Source: Strix aluco (Eukaryota; Chordata; Aves; Strigiformes; Strigidae). From it: a DNA stretch of 64,000 nt. The notes below the pieces were generated by a model that saw only the letters and a program-made list of their open reading frames with translations, had not been told where the DNA came from and searched no databases. Position numbers and translations under genes: made by a program. The stretch is from the NCBI RefSeq assembly GCF_031877795.1, contig NC_133935.1, positions 85,814,748 to 85,878,747 of the forward strand, in the 5' to 3' direction. Shown here in pieces: positions 22,741 to 34,785 of the stretch; the first letter of the stretch is position 1; every line of letters begins with the position of its first letter.

Positions 22741-25700
22741 CAAAATCAGCTGAAATCCTTGTAAATCAGAACAGCACAGCTTTTGGAGAAGCATTCTCCT
22801 TCCTTTATGATAACAGTTAATTAACACAACGCACGTTCTGCCTTCCAAAATGTTAATTTTATCAACCCCTCTGAATCTCACAACAGTTTACCAAAGATTA
22901 ATCACTAAAAGTAGCATTTCTGTTTAAAACCACATAAGCCAGTGTCATTACAACTTCCCAAACACTATTGTTAACAATCAATACGAACTGGTGAATCTTG
23001 AGCTGAGTCCTACTGTGGGGTTCAATTCACAGATGCTTACATGCGAGTAACTTGAGTGAAGCCCTTAATGTCACCACCTCCAGCTGAGCTGAACTCTCCT
23101 CTTACAGGCAGTGGAGTAAAATAAGCACCTGCCTTAATCTTAACTCTGTATTTGGGTGAGATGAATCATGCCCTGGAAGCATCAGGATCTCTCTAAAGAC
23201 TACAGAGGAAGTCTAGACAACTGACTCACATGTGAACATCTATAGTACAGATGTCTACATTCAGTCAAATGTATCCCACTTAGGTCTTCAAAGAGTTTGT
23301 CCTCATTTGTCCTCATTTTTGTCAATCTGAAATCATGGGAGGACCTACCAGTCTTGCAAGATTTTGTCTGAGGATGATAGGCATCCCTGGGAGATAGTTT
23401 TTGAGCAACGTAGTAATGCCATGTTGATGATAGATATGCAAACCTTCATGCTGTCTGAGCTGCACTGAAGAATTCAGAATAAAAAGGGGAGCAAAAAAGC
23501 TGACCTGTCCCAGTCCCTGATCCAGACAAGGCTACTTGATGCTCCCTCTGTCGTGCTGAGCATGATCATGCTGAGAAACACCAATGCTTTTGTTAAGATC
23601 AATCTCTGTAGTTGTCAAGCAGCATGAGATGGACACCTGGATGCCTGCTCCTTCTTCCCAGACTCCTCCCTTTAAACTTTGTTCCTTTCCATGCCTTCTG
23701 ACTGACGTTTCTCCTTGGGTGATCACTGATGGGAATTTTGAATAGGAGCTTTTTAACTAAGAGCACTATGGAGCACAGCATTGAGTGACCCATTTTTGGC
23801 TGTGGTGAAACTATGGATAGATGATACTAGAATTAAATTTGGACCAGGAAGCGGGAAGTAAAGGTTATTTCTTTAGATGTCAGTAAGGAGAATGAATCAG
23901 TCACAATTACTTAAGGAACCTCAGGGAACAGTTCAAGCATATGTGATGCATGAAGGCAGATCTAATTGGGATGATTTTTTTAGGAAGAAGTTCATAAAAC
24001 GTGCCTGTCTCCATGGTAACTGAACACATAGGAGTGCACTTGGTCTGGCTGATCACTGGAGTCCTCAGCATGTGACTGTCCATCTCTTAAATAAAGACTA
24101 ATTGGTTGTTTCTGTTCTTTTTTCTTAGGCAGGTGTCTGACTCTTTTCTACAAATGTTACACATGAATGATTTCTTCCAACAAAATACAAAAAGCTATGC
24201 TTTCCAGAACAGATCTGGTCTGCCGAAAGAAGTGCAGTGGGGGTAGACTTAGACATTCAACCCCTTGGTCTCCAAAGAAAACTTTATCTCATGTGTTTAT
24301 TGCACACTAAATCTTGTCCAGATGTGGCATATTTTCTAGAAATCATTGGACCAACACATACAGGGTATGAACCAAGCCAAGTAGTCATGACCTCACATTG
24401 AATCTGAGTACTACATATATGTTTTCCATTAGTTAATTGAGTTATATCCCCACGTGGATCATGACCATGACTGCATTAGTCTCCATCAATCAGAAAGTCA
24501 AAACACACTCAGCCAGTATCCTCTGCTCTTTCCAAATGAATGGAAATGGATCAACAGAGAAAGAAAAAGGGTAACTTTGCTTTCATGGATATTGTTTCCC
24601 AATTACTTGTTGTGGAGAGGCAAATACAGAAAAGCATGGAAATATAAAAGATGATAAAAATAGTTCTATTGCAGTTTCTGAAAACAAAACTCTTAAAACT
24701 TATTTGTTCTGGAGGAACAACAGAGGTGCATTACAGTATTATTCATGGCTCTTCATATAGATTACTGGATTGGGGCAGTTAATTATTTTTCAAGACTACC
24801 CCACAGATAAAATCATACAGATTTAGAGGACAATGCTTCGTGTATTGCCAACAATATATTAGTTCCTCTTTCAATTGATAAAATAATTAAGGGCTTGGTT
24901 GAAAAGGGCATATTTCTCTCTGTGGCCACTGGTGCCTGAAAGCATGAAATTTCAAAATGTTTCCAATAGTTGTTCATTGAAAGGGGAATAATCCATTTTC
25001 TGCCTAATTATTTTCAAGAGAGCAATAAAAATTGTATTAGGAATATTTAAAAATGTAAAAAGTGCACTACATTCAAATGGTTTGAACTCTGGCAATGTAC
25101 CATCATTTGCAGATGATAATGAAAATGTTAACCTCAGGAGAAACCATTTTGTCTACAAATTAATGACAAATAAGAGGAATATTAGCTTCAGACTAATTGC
25201 TAAGTTCATATACTGCTTCCTACAGCAAATTATGCTATATATAAGTTGTCATTTGGTTCTGCAGGTTATATAACTAAGTTTTAAATCACTTGTCCTCATC
25301 TGGCAAAGGGTTTCAGAATGACAGAAGATACTTAATAGCTCTCACTGTAGAATATATGAAAACACCGAGGAATGTCACTGTTAAGTCGATGGCTGTATAA
25401 CCTGAGTGGGTCTTAAGACGTTTTCCAGTTATTAGAAATTAACTACTATGGCAGAAGAAGATTACTCAGTTATAGTTTTCCAATTCCTGAAGGATGATGA
25501 AGATTTGGATGATACTTTTAGGAACTGAAAACTTTCCTTTCACAAAATGTTAAAAGGTTTTTTGGGTTGTGGGTTTTTTGTGTGGGTTTGTTGGTTTGTT
25601 TTTTTTTTTAACAGTCATAAAAGTAAAACCATCTTTCTGATGGTATCTGATCTTGTATGAGAAGAAATTCATGATACAGTGAGTTCACTGAAGAATAAAG

Positions 25701-25984
25701 TTAAAACAAAAAACGGTAAATCCTTTGGTCACACTAGTAACTCCTATCAGAAAACAAACCATGACAAAGTAGAAAATATAGAAAAGGATTTTAGTTCTCT
25801 AATGCCTGACTTCACAATTTGATTTTGGCAACTAAAACCGCATTAATCAAGAACCTATCTTTAAATCATATTATTCTGGAGCCATTTTCAATTCTCAGTT
25901 CTCTCAGTTTCTTAAAAACTAATGCAAATTATGCTGTTCAGTTATATTCTAAATGTAGTGTAAAAAGAGTATTTTTTGTGTGCA
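22741..25984. other. Intergenic sequence, AT-rich, no gene recognised
   Basis: Long AT-rich stretch with no open frame above 66 codons that looks coding. A T/G-rich low-complexity stretch lies at about 25555-25610, and a short tandem motif (TGTCCTCATT, twice) near 23298. Confidence 0.5.
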
Positions 25985-26010
25985 GAAGAGCCCTGCTCTG
26001 TGTTTGCCGT

Positions 26011-26570
26011 GCCCTGAGCTGGGTGTCCCTGGGATCACAAGTGTCCCATGGCCAAGGGCCTCGTGCCCGACCTGCCTGAGCTCAGCACTGGGGACACCCC
26101 CCATGGCCAAGGGCTGCTGCCCCGGGCAGGCCCTGCCCAGCAAACACCAGCCCTTTGTGTGCCCGGGCTGGGCACTGGGCAGCTCTGCCACTGGGGCTGG
26201 GGACCAGGGAGAAGGGAGCAGGCAGTGAGGAGAGGTGGGGTGAAGATACTCCTGGGGAACCCAATAACGAGGAGGAAGAAACCCCACCATGAACTCCTGC
26301 CAGGGAAAACCTCAGGATGGTGACAGCTGGAGGTTCTGCTGGAGATGACCAGCAGAACCACCATCTCTCCAGCACCTCAAGGGATGGAGGCAGCATGACT
26401 ATCACATCAGAGGAAAGAGGAGATACTAGGGAATTTTCTTGTATAACAGTTTAAGGATATTATTGAGACTTTTCTGTACCACCTTGGACCATGTTAGTGC
26501 CATTGTAACTCGTCTTCTAGTAGCTGGGTTTTTTTTTCCTTTTGATTAGAGTGCAAAACTCTAGTTAGAC
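26011..26570 (-). repeat. GC-rich interspersed repeat, copy B (inverted)
   Basis: This is the reverse complement of copy A. The core 26011-26222 matches copy A 3205-3416 at 211 of 212 positions without an indel; the single difference is an A at about 26174 where the complement of copy A has G. Beyond 26222 the similarity drops sharply but continues in blocks to about 26570 (for example the complement of TGTGATG near 26400). On the other side, before 26011, similarity stops at once. Copy B alone carries a perfect hairpin at 26332-26359. Confidence 0.75.
26332..26359. other. Perfect 11-bp inverted repeat, 6-nt loop
   Basis: GGTTCTGCTGG (26332-26342) and CCAGCAGAACC (26349-26359) are exact reverse complements separated by AGATGA. 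The corresponding part of copy A does not preserve it. Confidence 0.9.
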
Positions 26571-29500
26571 TAATTATAGGTTCTTGTCTCCTGATGTATG
26601 GTGTGTCCCATTTGTCCATAACGTGACTGTGAGTGTAGCACTGCCTGACTCTGCTCTTGTCCACTCTCTCTTACTCTTTCCAACATTTGCTATCTCTGCT
26701 CTACAGGCAGTTAGCCCTAAGCAATGTGATCTGAACCAGTTGTTGCCACATGTCTAGGGGCAGGAATTGGTATCTGGTTGTCTTTTATTTATAAGCACAG
26801 ACTTAGCAGGTCTCTGGATAAGTTCCTGGGTGCAATGGCATCTAAACATTTGTCTTCCAGCCTGCATTTCTCCTCTACTGTGGTGTTAGTGTTTCTGTGT
26901 GAAACCTGCATCAACGTACAGGGACTAAGCTGAATGGTGACCAGCAGTCAGCTGCCCAGTGCATGGCTGGATGAGGACTGATGCTGATTTGACTTAACTG
27001 CGTGCTAGATGTTAGCACAACGTAGGGCAGCCTGCCAGCACCCCAGTGCCAACAGTGCCAAGCTGTGGGCCTCTCCTGTAGATGTCTTTTTAGGGGCAGA
27101 GAAGGAGCTGGAGCCCAGCAGCCTAGCAATAGGCATGCAAGCTGACAAGTCAAGCACTGGGGCAGTGCTAGTAAATGATCCCTGTTAGGATGTGAACTCA
27201 GCACCGCTTGGGAACCCAGAAATGTTTTAGTCCCTTATATTGCCCATTTCTTCTCAACAAGTATGTCTTTGTATGGCATTACTGATCAAAGCAGATCTCT
27301 TACAGATTTGTGTTTCATAGCGGTTTATTTTGAAACAGAAATCTGCCAAGGCTGCAGTATAAATTGATCCTTAGTCACATACTAGAACATCTACTCAGAA
27401 CAGGCTCCATCTGCCTCCCTTAGACTTAGGAGTGGATTCTGTGGTGTTAAATAGGTTCTGATACTCCTTGCATGGCTGGTGCATCAATTGATCCATCCTT
27501 CATATGTATTATATTTACAGATCTCACAAAGATCAAACTCATATTGCTGTAACAAGGTCTCTCCTGCCTGTGCAACAGTGTGTAACCACAAAACCGTTCA
27601 AGATATAGTGTCTTCAGTACCTGAGTGTTTGAGCTCTCCCCAAAGTGAGACAAATGCGAGTAGATTCATTGCTTCAGCTGATGGATAAAAGAGGTGTTAG
27701 TTTGCAGGAAAGTTTGAATTTTAATATCCCCAAAGAAGGATATGGGCTCCAGTGCTAGACCATCTTCTGTCAAGGCACCTCCAAGAAATAAGATTGTGTG
27801 GAAAACCAGGGAAACGTCTGTCCTTTTGACAGTTGAGCCACTCAGAGCAAAAGAAGACCTCACATCATTTAAATTCTAGGTAAATTTGTGGTTGGTTTAT
27901 TTGTTTGTTTGGAGTTTTTTCATTTTTTGCTAGCTGTATCATCTCGTTTAGATTTCATAAATAAATATTTTTATTTATCATATTCTGGAGGTTAGGGTAA
28001 TTTTAAGATAACATCCCAGCACTTTCTCCTTAGAGGTATTATGATCCTAAAATTGGGTACAAACTATGAAGAGCCCAAAGCCTTAACATAGGCTATAAAA
28101 TACTTCAAGGGATAATAGGATATGCATCCACTTTCTCTGCATGAATGAGCTGGTACTGCAGAGGTCAGAAGAAGGAGAAATGTCTTCCAATAACCAGAAA
28201 TAAGCAGGAAAGCTCTTTGTCGCGTTGCAAGGTAGACAGGAGCATGCCTAAAATGTTAGGGTGCTGAGAAAACGCTTGACAGGGAGGTATGAAAACACAT
28301 TTACTCTTGAAGCAGAAAAGGGCAGTAGAAATGGTGCTGTGGGCTGGACTGGACGATGAATTCAATGGCACAGCAAGAGAGAAGCTGACTCATAAAGTTA
28401 ATTGATAGCTGGTTGGTTTGTCACTTACATTTTTCAGCCAGACCCCCTCATGGAATAAGAAGGACTCTTTCTCTCATAGACATTAAATGATTGTGAGATT
28501 AGTGGCCTAGGAATTATGAAGTCCTCCCTTTGACTCCCTCTGGCTGTAAGCATTAATCAGATAATTGTCTGGGATGTGAGACACTTCTACCTGCTTCTTC
28601 TTCACAAGCCTCAGTACTAAATCTTACCTCTGCATTGGGCTGACTTCACCCAGGCTGTGTTTTGCTGCCATAGATTTTCTGCCTCCTTTATTGTGTGTAT
28701 ATACATGGAAGCAGAAGATGGAGTGGAGAGAAAAGGGTTGGTTTTAGGAACACAAGACTAGGTGAGATGGCTTGTTCCACTGCTGTTATAAGAGCTATGT
28801 TATATAATATCTTAAATAAAGGCATCAAGCTCCATCTAAGTAGTTTGATTTCTTGTCCTCCTTTGATAACATACTCTAAACCTGCTGGTTCTGACTCTTT
28901 TTTCCTAATTTTCAGCCTAAATTTATTCACAAGCTCTCTGATCTCTCTCATTATGTGTTCATGGTCTCTGCAGTCCTGCCCTTCCTGTCAGCTAGTTGAA
29001 GAGGTTTTGCCACCTTCCCTAGTTTTTATGCAGTCCAGTGAAATTTTTCTGAGTGATAATTTCCTCCAGGAAATCAAATGCGGTGATGCTCCTCTCCTAA
29101 AAATAGGCTTTGCTGCTCTTCAATCATCTGATCAGCCCTTCATTGTGCTTGTTCCAGGATAACTTAATTTCTAGAACATGGGTGTCCCAAATTGCACATT
29201 GCATTTCCCTCCCTACCAACACAAGACAAGATTGTGCTGACCTGCAAAGAAACTCAATTTCAGTTATAGAGAAAGAGGCAGTTATCAGGGTGTATATGGG
29301 AGTGAGAAACAGATGGAAGAGGTTGGATATTATTCCCAAGATCATGCATAAGACAGGATCCATCACTTCTCACACCATAATGAAGCATTGCTAGCACAAC
29401 TTTAGCTCACAGAAGTTCCTTTTATGCATTTTTTAATCAGCCTTGAAGCAACTGGCAATCATGACATGTAACATAGCTTAGAGTTAGCAACCCCTTGAGA

Positions 29501-30504
29501 TGAGTGAAGACAGCTGTGCCTCAGAGATGTGTATTCATGCCCTCTGCAGATGCTGCTGTCTCTGTTTTCATCTGCTTCACAACTGCAGGGTTTCTCTGCA
29601 ACCCCAGTACCTGCCTGAAATTTCTCTGGCTGGATGTGGGCATCTATAGGATGAGCATCTCTCTTTAGGCTAGTTACCCTCAGCTGCCTTTACAGCTGGT
29701 GGAGTGAATGCAGCTTCTTGATTTATGACCCAGAAGTGCTTGCTTTGACTATAAAGAGTGCCAAGGATGAAATGCAGTCACGTGCCCTGGATCTGGCTAA
29801 AGACAGGTTGGATGAGCCCTGTTGTTGTTTTCCTCTTTGCATGAGAGCCAAGAGTGAAATGAAAGGTAGCAACATTCACAGAAGAGGGTTGTCTTCCAGA
29901 GTCTCAGCAAACAGGATCTGCTGGAGCCCTTATGCTTCACATCTGCTTTTCTCCATATCTGCGTTTTATCCGTAGGTCCCAGAAATATTTTATACGCACA
30001 TGACATTTTTTCACATCTCTCAGGCTTGCATGCCCAGTACAGTGTGGGGAGTAATTTTTCTCATCATTGCTGCTAAGATTTCAGCTCTGACAGTGGGATA
30101 CACCTTGCTGGATACAATACGAAAAGTGGGAAGAATTTTGAGTGACTTTTTGTCTGCTGAGCAGGGTTTGCAGCTCTGTAATGCTACATAAATAAGTTCA
30201 TTGCTGATTTGTAAACAGAGTGCATTTGAGGAGGAGGAGCTGTAGGATTTTCCATTGAAAGCTCTTGACAGCTATGTCTGAATGCAGCTGGCAGACAAAG
30301 GCAAAATGAGATCCAATGGTAGGAAAGAGAAGGTGGAAAGATTTAAAATGGAAATAAGAAACAAACTTGTAATGATTTTTTGGTGGGATAGATCATCAGC
30401 AAAACAAATCATTTGCAGAGGGGGTAGATTCTTCCCCTGAGATCTTTATAGGTAGAGTGATCTAAAAACTTTGCCCTGCCTCATGTACTAGCTCCTAGGC
30501 TAAG
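26571..30504. other. Intergenic sequence, no gene recognised
   Basis: Only chance open frames are seen. The longest (28695-29162, plus, 155 codons) overlaps minus-strand frames and has no recognisable family. Confidence 0.5.
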
Positions 30505-30580
30505 AGTGAGTGGTCAGATTTCTCTGGAGGTCAGACAGGATCAGAATGGTCCTTTTGGTCTAAATGCCAAGGCATCTAGT
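30505..30580 (+). mobile_element. CR1/L3-type LINE 3' fragment (possible)
   Basis: CTGGAGGTCAGACAGGATCA followed by GAATGGTCCTTTTGGTCTAA resembles the 3' end of old sauropsid CR1/L3 copies. It is short, so the family is uncertain. Confidence 0.55.
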
Positions 30581-33500
30581 CTTGCAGGGGAGAGCTAGCA
30601 TCCATGTTTATTACAGGGAAAGAGAGACAGAGGAGCAGTAAAGGGCATACAGAGAACTTACTCATCCTGCAGTGCTGGTCACTGCCCCTTTCTAAGGAAT
30701 GGCTTCTCCCACCACTTGCTTGGTGGATGGTGGTCACAGCCTCCCGGTGGGTGCAGGCTCAGTCCCGCTGCAGGCATTTAACTATGCTCCAGTGTCAGTA
30801 GGGGCAATGCAAGGAAAACTCCCTGCTCGCCTGTCAGTGCAGGGCTGATGGTGACCTCACAGTTCTGCTGCAAAATAAAATTATAGACAGAGGTAGAACA
30901 CGGGGCCTTCGCTCTCATCCTAGTGTATCTGTTACATCATGTGAAACGAGCTTCACTGACCTGTTTTATACACCAGCTGCATGTCCTGTTGCTCTGATAT
31001 AGCCTTCTCCCTGATCCTCCACTGGGAAGCTTCAGGTTGGGATGCTCAGAAGGAAGATGTTTTTCCCAACTCTCTCATCCACCCACATGAACTCTGAGAC
31101 AGAGTTGATGGCTGAGTCAAACACATCATATCTCATAAAGAAACTTTCCAGAAAATGTGTAGAACTTTCCAGAGGGGAAAAAAAAAAAAAGAAAATTCAG
31201 CTGACATAGCCCTGGGAATTTGTGACTGTTATCATTATTTGCCTGGTAAGGAGTCAGGACCATGCGGGGATCTGTCACTGCCAGAAGGCTCTTGAACATC
31301 TGTTGCAACTACAGCAGCATCAGAATGAGGAGGAAAAGATTAATCATGCTCTGGACGTTACTGGCTAATGCATCTTCCCTGCTAGCCTGCAGCCAGTGAC
31401 AGGGGTGTCCTGAACTATGTTTTGCAGTAGGCTCAGCAGGGACACCCACACAGCTGGGAGGCTATGGCCTTAAATGGCTTCATTTAAAAGTTGCTCTCTG
31501 GTTAGATTGATTTTAAATGTTGCTAACTTCTCCTTTGTTTTTTCCCTCTCAGTTCCAACTTCAAGAGGGAGGACTGAGCCTGGAAGCAGATGCAAACAGA
31601 ATTTGGAGCTGGCTTCATCTGAACAAAGCAATCATCACGGCCTGTGGAGCTCCTGTGACTTTTGGGAACAGAAAAGGGGGATGCAGGTGTGGATCTGACA
31701 CATATAAAAGGCCTGTTTAGAAAAAGGTGAAAACAGAAAGCAGATACAGCAACTACAAACTCTCCCACGGTTGGATCAGCCAATGAGTGTTTGCTCAGGG
31801 GGAAACATTTCTGACGTGCTTTCGCCATGCCTTCCGGGGCTATCAGGTGGTGGGAGAGGCTGCCTCTGTGTTCAGTGATGCAAAGGACTTCTGCTTGAAG
31901 CAAACTCAGCTGCTACATGTCTGCCTCCTCTACCGGTCTCAGCTGTTGCCCCTACATCAGTAAAGGAAAATGGAGGGAAATGAACTAGGTCCAACTGGCG
32001 GGGTGCACGTAGGTAAACACCATCACTACGTTGTATGGCTGAGAGCTTTATTGAGCTGTCTTCATAGAAGGGTTTACTGCCTATGGTTAAATTTTCTTTA
32101 TGGTTCACAGGTCTCTCCTGATCCCCCCTTTTTTTTAAGATGGTGCATTACAGGCTTTTAATGTCACCTGAAGGTACTGGGGAGTCTTCGGTGGCTTGTG
32201 GTAAGTGGAATGGATGGTTGTTTTATGGACCTTTCTGTTGAATGACTGCCAGACACTTGCAGTGATGTCTCCACAATGCAGAAGACCTTCTACAGACACA
32301 GTCCCATTCAGATAATTTTTATACTTGATCAGAGCAATTGGGTTTCAGTAGACAGGTGCTACCTGGAAGGCCAAGGTAATCTCCATGGGTTCACCTCACA
32401 CACATAAGACACACTCAGTTCTTGACATCCCTTAAAGGCTTCTCCTTTCTGAGCTCTCTGAAGAGGATGCAATTGCAAGGGATCAATCCCAACCCCATGT
32501 TAGAAATAACCGATCTGTCCGTGCAAGTGAGGAGCAGCAAATACATCTGTGAACACGTCAGGATTAAGTGCCAGTAATGATGATAAGATAAACTCCCAGA
32601 TGCTGAGATGATGGAGGGCAGAGTCATCGAGCTGAGTGCAGGAATGGACTGTGAAGACAGTACATTTTGGTACCATGGTATTTCACAGTTCCCTCACATT
32701 TTTGCTACCTCACAGATTCATGGTGAAAATGGGTTTTTATTCAGTTTTGACAAGATCATTTCTCCCTCTGCAAGACAGGCTATTTAAGAAATAAACATTG
32801 TATAGCAGTATTTATCTGAAGGCTGTGGAAAAGGGAAATACAATAAAGAAAAGAAACTCTTTTTGTCTGGCTCTCTGTGAAGACAAAGCTGCAGACAGCA
32901 AAGACCAGATTCAGTCTGCCAGTGTCTGCTTAGTCCTGTTGGTGTTACCTCGTGCCTTCACAGGCCTTCAGAGGTGAATAGGCATCCAGAACCGGTGGGA
33001 AATATTATGGAGTGTTCAATGGAAGCTAGACCAGTGAAGTCTGACCTCAGGGAGGAGAGACATTTTCAGATCTAGAGTAAGACCTAGGTGGTTTTATTCC
33101 AGGCCTATGTGCCGTGCTTACTCCATCTCCTTTAATGAACCAAGGCAAAAAGCCTGTCCACCTGCTTAGCCATCCTACTACTGGAGAGAACATGGTCATC
33201 CTCTGAAAAGCCTTGGGCTCTGGATAAGAGCATCACCCCAAACCACAGCTCTCATGGGGCACACAGGAGGGATTTCAAAGTCATTGCATCTTGGTTGTGA
33301 AATGACTGAAGAGCTGTTGGCGGTTTTGTGACCAAGCTCCACCATTAAAAATCTCCCCGCTCCCTTGAACGACCTCTCTCCTTCCTTCATAGAGTCAGAG
33401 CGAACTGCAATTAGCATCTGTGCCTGCTCTCCAAAGCAGCTCAGAACAAAAGCGAGCAGCGTCTCAGGCCATTAGCCCTGGCACTGTGCCACGAAGCCCT

Positions 33501-34704
33501 TCCACAATGTGTCTGCCACTGTGATGGATGGTGGCAGATTTCAGAGCTCGGCTTGTTCCCAGCCAGTGACTTACAGTAACTTTCTCTGGGGGTTGAGGGT
33601 GGAGGAGGAATAAATAGTGCATGAAGCATCTGTGGGGGAAGAAGACAACTCCAGGAGGAAACTCCACCACTACATGGATGTGTAACATCCCTCCCTGACC
33701 TCCCATGGACACCAGCTACAACATATTGTGGAGCTGGGGGAATGACAACTAGAGATGGTAGCCAGGGGGAGGACTATTCGCTGGTGGCTGGAGATACAGG
33801 CAGCTTCTAGAGTTGCAGGGCATGTGGGTGGCATGGGGGAAAGCTGCTGGAGGTGCTGGGATGAAACGGAGCTGGGAAAGTGCTGCAGCCAGGTGGATGT
33901 CAGGGAGAGCACAAGGCAAGAAGAAAAGTGATACTGAGGTATCAGGATATCAGGAAATGATGGGTTTGACCCTATCTCAGCCTCACAAGAGGGAAAGGCA
34001 GGGAGGTGAATATCACAGACTGATAAAAGCCAATTGTTGCAAGTTTCCAATATTTTACTAAGCCAGAATCCCAAATAAATTCAGCTGCATCTGAAGTGCT
34101 GAAGGTATTTGCCCCAGGGAGTGGTGGCCATAGTGCAGAAAGGTCATGTCCACATTGTTTGGGGAAGCCCTTTCTAGGCCATCACCTAGCATAGACCTTG
34201 GCTATGGCAGTCTGTGACCTTAAAACAGAATTAGTATTTTTACTGTGCTTTTTCCAGTTCAAATTGCCTGACATACCACGTGCAAGTGTGCGTGAGCCTT
34301 TTGTGGGATCAAGAGCTGTGGGGTTAGTTTAGGACTGTGTGGTGGAGGGAGCCAAACCTGGGGAAATTCTGGGTATAAGAGCTCTCCTGAGTGAACAGCC
34401 CTTGGATTCTTCATTTATGAAGAAACTGGGACTAAGAGTTTGGGGAACCAGGACCTGGAAATTATCTTAACAAACGCAGAAACACAAAAGCCTGAAATTT
34501 CCTGATGCCAAGCTAACTTGCTTAAAGCTGGCCAGGAAAATCCTGTGCTTCGTCAACTGTTTATTAAATAGAGAATGACAAAGTCCTCATGGTTCTTGCA
34601 TCTTTTGTGAAGCATTTTTCCTTCTCTTTCCTATAAGGCACACTGTAGAAGCAAAAGCAGTGCAACAGCAGTCTTGTTACCCCTCCGTTTTAGTGATCCT
34701 GATT
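30581..34704. other. Intergenic sequence; isolated acceptor-like site
   Basis: No gene is recognised. A strong splice-acceptor-like string (pyrimidine tract then CTCTCAG) ends at about 31552, followed by about 130 bp open in two frames. There is no partner exon, so it is not called a gene. An A-rich run lies near 31180. Confidence 0.4.
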
Positions 34705-34785
34705 GTTAATAGTGATAATAACAGCACTTAGAGGTCCTAATCAGAACCAGTGCTAGATGCCGTACACAGGATACGATTGAAACAT
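34705..34785. repeat. Possible ancient amniote interspersed repeat
   Basis: GTGATAATAACAGCACTTAG, then GAGGTCCTAATCAGAACCAG and GTGCTAGATGCCGTACAC resemble a widely dispersed old amniote repeat with a 'gcctagaggcc...gtgctaggcgctgtacaa' core. I cannot name the family with confidence. Confidence 0.4.
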
